Assembly: GCA_001917435.1 (NCBI GenBank)
Contig: MNEA01000069.1
Location: 1 to 57,978, forward strand
Length of the DNA stretch: 57,978 nucleotides
Direction: 5' to 3'
From: Acidobacteria bacterium 13_2_20CM_2_57_6
Lineage (GTDB): Bacteria; Acidobacteriota; Terriglobia; Acidiferrales; UBA7541
Shown here: in pieces, positions 38,649 to 45,955 of the stretch
How positions within the stretch are numbered: position 1 is the stretch's first letter
How the letters are laid out: every line of letters begins with the position of its first letter
Notes under the pieces: model-generated
Database searches by the model: none
Told to the model about the DNA's origin: nothing
What the model saw: the letters and a program-made list of their open reading frames with translations, nothing else
Program-made: the position numbers and the translations under genes

Positions 38649-39440
38649 ATGGGATACGCGGAAGTTTATGGAGGTTTGCTGAAAGAAATCGCGGAAGAGG
38701 CGGATGCGATTGCGCTGCGCTATTTCCGCGGAGACGAATTGCGCATTGACCGCAAGGGCGATGGCACGGCAGTGACGCAGGCCGACCGCGCCGTGGAGGA
38801 AATGGCGCGGGCCAAAGTGGCGGCGAGCGGGTTGCCGCTGGACGTTCTTGGAGAAGAGATGGGCGGCGGGGACGCCAAGTCGCCGGGGGCTTCCGGACGC
38901 GCACGCATGATCATCGACCCAATCGATGGCACGGAGGAATTTTCACGCGGCATTCCCACCTTCGGCACGCTCATGGGAATTGAGTCGAAGGGCGAAATCG
39001 TTGCCGCGATGGTGAGCGCGCCCGGGTTGCATTCGCGTTGGTGGGCGTATCGAGGGGAGGGCGCGTACCGCGATGGAAAGCGGCTCCAGGTTTCGCTCGT
39101 GACGAGCCTGGGCAAAGCGATGGTTTTTACAACTGGCACCGGGCCAAGCAAGAACGCGCACGACCAGGCGAAGATTCGCGCTCTGCTGGATGCGGCGCGC
39201 AACAGCCGCTCGTTTGGCGGATTCTGGCAGCACATGCTGGTCGCCGAAGGCGCGATCGAGGTGGCGCTCGACTGGACTTCGAAGCCGTGGGACCTCGCGC
39301 CGCTCGGAATCATGGTCGAGGAAGCAGGGGGCCGCTCGACAAACGTGCGCGGCGAGCGAACGATTTATACCGGACAGTTAGTCAGCACAAATGGAAAAAT
39401 TCACGATGAAGTATTGGCGATTTTGCGGCGGAGCAAGTGA
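38649..39440 (+). CDS. Inositol monophosphatase-family phosphatase (HisN-like)
   Basis: A 263-residue metal-dependent phosphatase. Family motifs are KGDGTAVTQADRA, GEEMGG (metal Glu), DPIDGTEEFSRG (metal Asp pair) and WTSKPWDLAPLGIMVEEAGG (last metal Asp). The pattern fits histidinol-phosphatase of the HisN type, but substrates in this family overlap with inositol phosphates. The start follows TAGGGAGAAGCA. The TGA stop overlaps the next start (TGATG). Confidence 0.92.
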   Translation: MGYAEVYGGLLKEIAEEADAIALRYFRGDELRIDRKGDGTAVTQADRAVEEMARAKVAASGLPLDVLGEEMGGGDAKSPGASGRARMIIDPIDGTEEFSRGIPTFGTLMGIESKGEIVAAMVSAPGLHSRWWAYRGEGAYRDGKRLQVSLVTSLGKAMVFTTGTGPSKNAHDQAKIRALLDAARNSRSFGGFWQHMLVAEGAIEVALDWTSKPWDLAPLGIMVEEAGGRSTNVRGERTIYTGQLVSTNGKIHDEVLAILRRSK

Positions 39441-39787
39441 TGTTGCGAATCAAGAGAGTTTACGACAAACCGGCGAGGGAAGACGGCGGGCGCGTGCTGG
39501 TGGATCGTTTGTGGCCGCGCGGCATGCAAAAGGAAGCGGCAAAAATTGATTTGTGGATAAAGGAAGTGGCTCCCAGCGACGCGCTGCGCAAATCTTTTTG
39601 TCACGATGTGAAAAAATGGCCGGAGTTTCAAAAGAAATACCGTGCCGAACTAAAACAGAAAAAAGAAATGCTCGCGGAATTGAAGAAAATAGAAAAGAAG
39701 CACGGAACGTTGACGCTTCTTTTTGGCGCGAAAGATGAAGAGCACAACCAAGCCGTCGTCTTGGCGGAAGTTTTGAAAGAGCAGTGA
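39440..39787 (+). CDS. DUF488 family protein (YeaO-like)
   Basis: A 115-residue cytoplasmic protein with the signature KRVYDKP, VDRLWPRGMQKE and LLFGAKDEEHNQAVVL. The family has no proven function. The ATG has GGAG six bases upstream and overlaps the HisN-like stop. A GTG one codon earlier is less likely. Confidence 0.9.
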   Translation: MLRIKRVYDKPAREDGGRVLVDRLWPRGMQKEAAKIDLWIKEVAPSDALRKSFCHDVKKWPEFQKKYRAELKQKKEMLAELKKIEKKHGTLTLLFGAKDEEHNQAVVLAEVLKEQ

Positions 39788-39933
39788 AAGAATACTTTCG
39801 CCCGGCAATTAGCGAATTACCAGGAACCTAGTGGGCGAAATGCCCCTCCAAATTGGCCGTTTCGCCGGCTAGGGAGGCACCTTAGTCTCTAAATCCTAGT
39901 TCACACCTGCATCTTTCCTTTGGAGGTTTTCCA

Positions 39934-40794
39934 ATGAACACACGCGTACAAGCTGAAAAAGCCGAACAATTCCGCAAGCTTCATCACGGGCCTCGAATGC
40001 TCGTGCTCGCGAACGCTTGGGATGTGGTAAGCGCGCGGATTTTGGAAGAATGCGGCCATCCTGCCATTGCGACCAGCAGCGCGGCAGTAGCTTTCTCTCG
40101 GGGCTATCCGGACGGTCAACGAATCTCGCGGGACGAGATGCTGGATGTGGTAGCGCGGATTGCCCGTGCGGTGCGCGCTCCGGTAACCGCGGATCTGGAA
40201 GCGGGCTACGGCACTACCGTGAAGGACATGGCGGAGACCGTGAAAGCGACGATCGGTGCGGGCGCCATCGGAATGAATCTCGAGGACGTGACCGGCGATG
40301 ATGAGAGTTCGCATGTGGCTTTGCCGCTGCAAGTCGAAAAGATTCGCGCCATCCGCGAGACAGCGAAATCACTCGGTGTTCCTTTCGTGCTGAATGCGCG
40401 GACGGATATTTACTTAATGCCGATCGGTCCAGAGGCTACGCGCTTTGAACGAACAGTTGAACGGTTGCGCGCATACCGCGACGCCGGAGCCGATTGCCTG
40501 TTTGCGCCTGGGCTATACGACCGCGAAATGATCGCTAAGCTGGTGAAGGCAGTCGAGGCTCCTATAAATATTCTTGCGAATCCGGCATGCCCTCCGATGG
40601 CAGAACTGGAAAAAATCGGGGTAGCTCGGTTAAGCGCGGGTTCGGGGATCATGCGCGCCGCAATGGGGGCCGTGCAGCGAGCTGGAAAGGAAATGTTGCA
40701 AACGCGCTCTTGCGAGACGATGTTCGCTGGAGCAATTCCCTACGCCGACTTGAATCGCATGATGAATCGTCGCGCAAATGAGGCCAATGCCTGA
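39934..40794 (+). CDS. PEP mutase/isocitrate lyase-family protein
   Basis: A 286-residue barrel of the ICL/PEP-mutase superfamily. It shows LANAWDVVSARILEE, SRGYPDGQ, the metal-binding TADLEAGYG and GMNLED, and LNARTDIYL. The catalytic loop KKCGH of isocitrate lyase is absent, so it is more like oxaloacetate decarboxylase/phosphonomutase-type members. The exact reaction is unknown. The start has TTGGAGG upstream. Its end overlaps the uracil-DNA glycosylase start. Confidence 0.9.
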   Translation: MNTRVQAEKAEQFRKLHHGPRMLVLANAWDVVSARILEECGHPAIATSSAAVAFSRGYPDGQRISRDEMLDVVARIARAVRAPVTADLEAGYGTTVKDMAETVKATIGAGAIGMNLEDVTGDDESSHVALPLQVEKIRAIRETAKSLGVPFVLNARTDIYLMPIGPEATRFERTVERLRAYRDAGADCLFAPGLYDREMIAKLVKAVEAPINILANPACPPMAELEKIGVARLSAGSGIMRAAMGAVQRAGKEMLQTRSCETMFAGAIPYADLNRMMNRRANEANA

Positions 40795-41482
40795 AACACC
40801 CTCTCAGCTTCGCGTGTTGAACGAAGAAATTATTGCTTGCCGCCGGTGCATGCGGCTTGTGAAATACCGCGAAGAAGTTGCGCGAGAAAAACGGCGCGCC
40901 TATCGCGAGTGGACGTACTGGGGAAAACCAGTTCCCGGATTTGGAGACGCGGGCGCGGAGTTGCTGATACTCGGACTTGCACCGGCGGCGCACGGTGCGA
41001 ATCGCACAGGCAGGATGTTCACGGGCGACCGCTCGGGCGATTTTCTGTACGCGGCGTTGCACAAGGCGGGCTTCGCAAATCAGCCGGTTTCCGAAAATCG
41101 CGAAGATGGGCTGCGCTTGGAAAATGTGTACATCAGCGCGACTTGCCGCTGCGCGCCGCCGGAGAATAAGCCGCTTCCCGGAGAAATCTTGAATTGCCGG
41201 GGCTACTTTGAACGCGAACTGGAAATCTTGAAACCGAAAGCGGTCTTGGCGCTGGGGAAAATCGCTTGGGATGCCTACCTCGAGATTTTGAAGCAACGCG
41301 GCGTGATTTCGTCGCGTGCGCTATGCAAATTTGCGCACGGCGCGGAAGCCGAAATGGGCGCCGGGTTTCCGCGACTGTTCGGTGTGTACCACCCAAGCCA
41401 GCAAAATACACAGACCGGCCGCGTTACGCCGGCCATGTACAGCGCTGTCCTGCGTCGCGTTCGGCGCTTCCTGGAGAACTAA
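40778..41482 (+). CDS. Uracil-DNA glycosylase, family 5 (UdgB-like)
   Basis: A 234-residue DNA repair enzyme that removes uracil and other deaminated bases. It has the iron-sulfur CRRC near the start, motif A GLAPAAHGANRTGRMFTGD without the catalytic Asp of families 1 and 4 (as in UdgB), further Cys in CRC, and motif B VYHPSQQNTQTGR. The frame overlaps the previous gene by 17 bases. A second ATG at 40787 would reduce the overlap to eight. Neither has a strong ribosome-binding site, which suggests coupled translation. Confidence 0.93.
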   Translation: MRPMPETPSQLRVLNEEIIACRRCMRLVKYREEVAREKRRAYREWTYWGKPVPGFGDAGAELLILGLAPAAHGANRTGRMFTGDRSGDFLYAALHKAGFANQPVSENREDGLRLENVYISATCRCAPPENKPLPGEILNCRGYFERELEILKPKAVLALGKIAWDAYLEILKQRGVISSRALCKFAHGAEAEMGAGFPRLFGVYHPSQQNTQTGRVTPAMYSAVLRRVRRFLEN

Positions 41483-41691
41483 CTTCTTTCTTCGCCAGAT
41501 CCGGACCTAGTGTCAGGAAACCCTTGCGGAGCTATGGCGGGATTCGCCGACAGGACTCCGGCAATCGGCAATGGCCTGTCGTATGGCGCCTCCAAGTGTC
41601 CCTTTTTCAAACCCTTGCGGCGCACGGAACCGGCGTGCAATGGCTCTCCGGCTGCATTCCTGGTTTGCTTAGCAGTTCGCGGGAGGAGACC

Positions 41692-42432
41692 ATGGAACGA
41701 AAGAACGTCAGCAGTGTAACTATGGGTGTCGCGATTTTAGCGGCGACGCTTAGTTTAGGAGCCACGTGCAAAGCGCCGGAGCAGCCCCAGGAAACGCCGC
41801 GGGAAGCGACGGCACAAGCGCCCGATCAACCGAGGCAGAAGGCGGATGGGGAACAGCATGGCCTGCCGATTGAAACGTACGCGGTGGCGCCCGGGACGAA
41901 GTTTCTGGTGCGGCTCGAAGATGAGCTGGGCACCAAGGGCACACAGGAAAACGCAAAGTTCAGAGTGAAGACGCTCGAGCCGCTCGAAGCGGGCAGCGGG
42001 ATTTATCTGCCGGCGGGAGCGGAGATTCATGGGCACATCAGCCACGTGGAACCGGCAGGAGTGGCCGGACGCGCGAAACTTTGGCTGACGTTTGACGAGA
42101 TTCACACCAAGTTTGGCGATCTGCCGATTGTGGCGGAAGTCGTGAGCGTTCCTGGCGACCACAGCGTGAAATCGGGCCCGCAGAAAGAAGGACTCATCGA
42201 GGGCCGAAGCAGCACGCAACAGGATGCCGCACAAGCGGCGGCCGGTGGCGCGGTCATTGGCGCTGTGAAAGGCGTCAAAGACAAAGACAAGAAAGAAGCC
42301 GCCGAGGGCGCAGCCCTGGGCGCGCTGACGGCGTATCTGATGGAATCAGGGCGCGGCCACGAGTTGAACCTGCCCAAGGGCGCCAAGCTCGAATTGGAAC
42401 TGGAGCGAGCGCTGTACCTCCTCAAGAAGTGA
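41692..42432 (+). CDS. Exported protein resembling a VirB10/TrbI C-terminal domain
   Basis: A 246-residue exported protein. The ATG is preceded by GGGAGGAGACC. A signal peptide runs to about residue 22 (LGATCK, a poor lipobox). The core reads APGTKFLVRLEDEL, IYLPAGAEIHGHISHVEP, AKLWLTFDEI and ends LPKGAKLELELERALYL. This pattern matches the beta-barrel of VirB10/TrbI proteins and the two paralogues encoded at 49.7-51.7 kb, but it is the most diverged of the three. It contains a glycine-rich segment AAAGGAVIGAVKG. Function unknown, probably periplasmic. Confidence 0.8.
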   Translation: MERKNVSSVTMGVAILAATLSLGATCKAPEQPQETPREATAQAPDQPRQKADGEQHGLPIETYAVAPGTKFLVRLEDELGTKGTQENAKFRVKTLEPLEAGSGIYLPAGAEIHGHISHVEPAGVAGRAKLWLTFDEIHTKFGDLPIVAEVVSVPGDHSVKSGPQKEGLIEGRSSTQQDAAQAAAGGAVIGAVKGVKDKDKKEAAEGAALGALTAYLMESGRGHELNLPKGAKLELELERALYLLKK

Positions 42433-42446
42433 GGCGAAATTCGGTT

Positions 42447-42485
42447 GGTAGGGGCTGGATATCCCAAGATATCCCAACCCCTACC
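42447..42485. terminator. Long palindrome between convergent genes
   Basis: The outer arms GGTAGGGG/CCCCTACC and inner arms GGATATC/GATATCC form a 15-bp stem with a small internal loop, lying 14 bases after the plus-strand stop and 45 bases before the convergent stop. It probably acts as a bidirectional terminator, although no T-run follows on either strand. Confidence 0.6.
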
Positions 42486-42530
42486 GTGCCGAGAATTCCT
42501 AAGAATTAGGGCGAGCGGGGGCGCCCGGAT

Positions 42531-43718
42531 TCACTTGTGCGTGGCGTCAGTGAGGGCGAGGACGGCGTTGGCGGTGGCGGCGTCGTTCATGAAGAGGGCG
42601 GTGCCCGGAGACAGGTGGTGGGCTTCATTTTTGTTTAGGGAGTAGGCCAGCCAGAAGCCTTCCGTTTTGTTCTGATTCGCCGCGAGCCAGGCAAGCGCCT
42701 GCTTCTCTTGGGGATTCTCCCGCGAAATACCGGCCTGTTGTAGCGCGAACGCGATCAGCCCGGTGGCGTAGCCGTCGCTCTTCCCTTCCTGCGGCGTTCC
42801 ATCGTTTCGTTTCCAACCGCCAACGAGTGAAGAGAGGCTCCAGCCCCCGTCTGGCTGCTGCTTGTCCAGAATTTCCTTGATGAAGGCTTTCTGCTGCTGC
42901 GGCTCGAGGAGGCCAGGCAGTTTCGCCGAAGCCCATAAGAGCGCTACACGATTGATGGCAGGTTGCGCCGCGGATTCGCGGTTCAGATATTCGCGCAACA
43001 TCGTGAGATTATTCTGGATTTCAGCCCTGGTGAGATAATTTCCGGGGGCCGTGCCCGCCGCGATAGCGGCAAGAGTGGCCCCATAAAAGTCCGAATCGTC
43101 CGCTTCCCACGGCTCGTTGGCGAACCGCAGCCACGACCACGCACCCTTTTTGCTTCCCGTGGTTTGCTGCTCTGCCCACATGTTGTCCAGCGCCATGCGC
43201 GCGTCGTTGGTGAGTTGGCCGCGCTGCGCATCGTTGGCGGCAAGGATCAGAGCATTGAGAACCGATTCCGTGCCGCGGGACTCGACTGTTTTGTACGCAC
43301 CACGGTCCGCGTCGCTATAGAAGGGGGCGACTTCTTTCCAAAGGCGAACGCGCTTGGTGACGTTTTCCAGGAGCCTGCGTTCGTTCGCGGAAGGAGCTTC
43401 TTCCGCAAGGGGTCTTCGAAGGGCAGGCCGCGAGATGGCGTACGGGACGGCCGTGTGGCACGAGACGCAAAAGGTTTCGTGATCGCGCGCAGCTTTGGGC
43501 CAGGCCATCCACCAGGCCGCCCGTTGATCGAGGTAAGCGGCGGCAGTCTTCTGGTCCCAGGACGTGGAGATTTTCGCTTCAGGCTGATCGGGGCGAGCCG
43601 CTAAAGCCTTAGGGTCTTTGGGCTCAGCGGCGCGAGTTTCTGGGTGCCAAGAGACCGCGACGATTCCCGCCAAGAGGCAAGCTGCCAAGGCGCTTATGCG
43701 CTGCACGGTAGCGCTCAT
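42531..43718 (-). CDS. Exported alpha/alpha-toroid protein with a haem c motif
   Basis: A 395-residue protein. A signal peptide ends near TRA-AEP (residue 31). A single CXXCH haem-binding motif (FCVSCHTA, Cys84, Cys87, His88) comes next. The rest is helical repeats of the terpene-cyclase/prenyltransferase toroid kind, with KQQPDGGWSL (a QW-like motif), YATGLIAFALQQAGI and ALAWLAANQN. I see no DXDD catalytic motif, so it is probably not a cyclase. It may be a periplasmic redox or binding protein. The start has a weak ribosome-binding site. Confidence 0.8.
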   Translation of the reverse strand: MSATVQRISALAACLLAGIVAVSWHPETRAAEPKDPKALAARPDQPEAKISTSWDQKTAAAYLDQRAAWWMAWPKAARDHETFCVSCHTAVPYAISRPALRRPLAEEAPSANERRLLENVTKRVRLWKEVAPFYSDADRGAYKTVESRGTESVLNALILAANDAQRGQLTNDARMALDNMWAEQQTTGSKKGAWSWLRFANEPWEADDSDFYGATLAAIAAGTAPGNYLTRAEIQNNLTMLREYLNRESAAQPAINRVALLWASAKLPGLLEPQQQKAFIKEILDKQQPDGGWSLSSLVGGWKRNDGTPQEGKSDGYATGLIAFALQQAGISRENPQEKQALAWLAANQNKTEGFWLAYSLNKNEAHHLSPGTALFMNDAATANAVLALTDATHK

Positions 43719-43805
43719 AGGGACAGGTTACCACGAACGGCGCGTGTAGGCGTGGGCGACAGGCGACGCACGCAATGCTTAATGGGGTATTCAAGCCGTT
43801 TGTTT

Positions 43806-44243
43806 TCAGTTTGCCGGAACACTGTGCTGGAAAATTGCCTGCCAGCGTCCCTGCCGTCGAACGTAGTACCGCGTATATCGGGACTGACCGCTGAGGTCGC
43901 GGCCAGCGAATGTACCTTTGCGAGTTAAGCGACCTGAAACAACGGCTGTTTCCCCGTAGACGCGCACACTAAGTTCATCGAGGTCGAACTTCTCCCAATG
44001 CACCTGCCCGGATTTGTGCCCCTCGATATTTTCTCGCTTGGTTCGGATTTGCCCTGCGGTGTTGAGTTCCATGAACTCAGGAGCCAACACTTCGTCCAGC
44101 TTTCCAATATTGCCCTGCACCTGCGCTTTGCTGCGCTCGCCTTCCAGTTTCTTAACTTCCTCTTCCTGTTGCGATAAGACTTGCGGATGCGACGCCATTG
44201 CAACCATAAGAACGAATGCAAGAATAACGGAGATGAGTGTCAT
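43806..44243 (-). CDS. Exported NTF2-like (DUF4440/SnoaL-like) protein
   Basis: A 145-residue protein with a hydrophobic signal (ISVILAFVLMVAMAS) and an NTF2-like fold: EGERSKAQVQGNIGKLDEVLAPEF split over helix one, DELSVRVYGETAVVSGRL, then YTRYYVRRQGRWQAIFQH. Such exported domains usually bind small ligands or have no known role. The start has GGAGG upstream. It is a single gene, divergent from the response regulator. Confidence 0.85.
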   Translation of the reverse strand: MTLISVILAFVLMVAMASHPQVLSQQEEEVKKLEGERSKAQVQGNIGKLDEVLAPEFMELNTAGQIRTKRENIEGHKSGQVHWEKFDLDELSVRVYGETAVVSGRLTRKGTFAGRDLSGQSRYTRYYVRRQGRWQAIFQHSVPAN

Positions 44244-44427
44244 CGGGACCTCCGTCCGTTGAACACTGCGAAGGGATGGACCTGAAACTACTCCCGAGCG
44301 TCCGGGCCGTCAACGATTGGTTACGGGTCGCTCCCGGCCGGATCGCCGGACTCTCGGCACTAATCTCAAATGGGATACCGACCAGAGCCTAAGTCCCGAT
44401 TAACGCGGTTGTACATCTCTGAGAACT

Positions 44428-44443
44428 TGGCAAGGAGCGGGCA
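44428..44443 (+). promoter_or_regulatory. Possible sigma-54 promoter of the NtrC-like operon
   Basis: The site reads TGGCAAGGAGCGGGCA. It keeps GG and GC with the correct 10-base spacing and TGGCA in the -24 box. The -12 box has GGGC in place of TTGC. It lies about 80 bases upstream of the sigma-54-dependent regulator gene, which would allow autoregulation. Prediction only. Confidence 0.35.
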
Positions 44444-44521
44444 GATTGCTAGAGTCGAAGTGTCCAGCTCAGTAGTGCATACGCCAATCATCTAGAACAT
44501 GCCGAAGAGAGGCTGGGAGCC

Positions 44522-45946
44522 ATGGGGGAAGAAACACGGGCGGCAGTGCGGGCCATCGAAATGGTGGAGCGCAAGGACCGCGTGCTGATTGTCGAAGACG
44601 AAGACAATGCGCGCAAGGGCTACGAACAGCTCTTGCAGCGCTGGGGCTGCGACGTGGTGGGCGTAGGAACGGCGGAAGAAGCGCTGGCGAAATTTGCGAG
44701 TTACCAGCCGGACACGCTGATCGCGGACGTGGAATTGCCGGGCATGAACGGGCTGGACTTGCTGAAGCAGCTGGGGACGGAGCTCCACGGCGTGCCGGCC
44801 ATCATCATTACGGGCAAAGGCAGTGAAGAGCGCGCCGTGGCGGCGATCGAGGCAGGAGCCTTCTGGTACATCGAAAAACCGCTGAAAGGGCCGGTGCTGC
44901 GCGCCCTGCTGGACCGGGCGCTGGGCAAAGCGCGCGACGCGCGGCAGCTCGCGGTGCTGCAGCGGCAACTGCGCGAGACGGGACGGCTGGGCGACCTCGT
45001 CGGAGCGTCCAAGCAGATGCAGGAAGTGATGCGCATCGTGGAGACAGCGGCGCCGAGCTCGGCGTCGGTGCTGATTACGGGAGAAACTGGATCAGGCAAG
45101 GAAATTGTGGCGCGGACGCTGCACAAGCTTTCGCCACGCGCGAATGGGCCGTTTGTGGCGATTAATTGTTCGGCGATTCCGGAAACGTTGATGGAGAGCG
45201 AGATTTTCGGCCACGAGCGCGGAGCGTTCACGGGAGCGGCCGAGCGGCGCATCGGGTGCTTCGAGCTGGCCGATTCGGGAACGCTGCTGCTGGACGAAAT
45301 CGGCGAAATGCCGGCGCCGACGCAAGCGAAGCTGTTGCGTGTATTGGAAGACCGCAAAGTGCGGCGGCTGGGGAGCAAGAGCGAGACTCCGGTGGACGTG
45401 CGGGTTATCGCAGCGACCAACAAAGAACCGGAGCAAGCCGTCAGCAGCGGCCAGTTGCGGCAGGACCTGTACTTCCGCCTGAACGTGTTCCACATTCACC
45501 TGCCGCCGCTGCGCGAACACAAGGAAGACATTGCGCTGCTCGTCGAATACATCCTGCGCGACGTGAACAGCAAACATGGCAAGCACGTGCGCGGGATCGG
45601 CGCGGAAGTTCTGGACATTTTCATGGGGCATACCTGGCCGGGAAACATCCGCGAGCTGCGCAACGTGCTGGAGCGCGCCGCCATCATGTGCGAAAAAGAC
45701 CTGATTACGCGGTCGTGCCTTCCGGGAGAATTTGGAAAGACGGGAGCGAAAGGGCCGGGCGATCTTTCCGCGATCAAGTTTCCCGTGGGAACAACGGTGG
45801 ATGCGATGGAACGCGAATTGATCCTGCAGACGCTGGGCGCAACTGGAAACAATAAAACGCGGGCGGCGGAACTGCTCGGCATCAGCCTGAAAACGCTTCA
45901 TAATAAGCTGAAAGAATACGGCGGCGACCGCGCCGAAGCGGAGTAG
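44522..45946 (+). CDS. NtrC-family sigma-54-dependent response regulator
   Basis: A 474-residue regulator. The receiver domain (residues 18-130) has acidic pocket EDED, phospho-Asp69 in IADVELPGMNG, and Lys119 in EKP. The AAA+ domain has Walker A GETGSGKE (about 187), the sigma-54 contact loop GAFTGA (234-239), Walker B LLLDEIGE and the arginine finger region RQDLYFRLNV. The C-terminal Fis-type HTH includes NNKTRAAELLGISLKTLHNK. It activates sigma-54 promoters when phosphorylated, presumably by the kinase encoded nine bases downstream. Confidence 0.96.
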   Translation: MGEETRAAVRAIEMVERKDRVLIVEDEDNARKGYEQLLQRWGCDVVGVGTAEEALAKFASYQPDTLIADVELPGMNGLDLLKQLGTELHGVPAIIITGKGSEERAVAAIEAGAFWYIEKPLKGPVLRALLDRALGKARDARQLAVLQRQLRETGRLGDLVGASKQMQEVMRIVETAAPSSASVLITGETGSGKEIVARTLHKLSPRANGPFVAINCSAIPETLMESEIFGHERGAFTGAAERRIGCFELADSGTLLLDEIGEMPAPTQAKLLRVLEDRKVRRLGSKSETPVDVRVIAATNKEPEQAVSSGQLRQDLYFRLNVFHIHLPPLREHKEDIALLVEYILRDVNSKHGKHVRGIGAEVLDIFMGHTWPGNIRELRNVLERAAIMCEKDLITRSCLPGEFGKTGAKGPGDLSAIKFPVGTTVDAMERELILQTLGATGNNKTRAAELLGISLKTLHNKLKEYGGDRAEAE

Positions 45947-45955
45947 GGACGCAGA

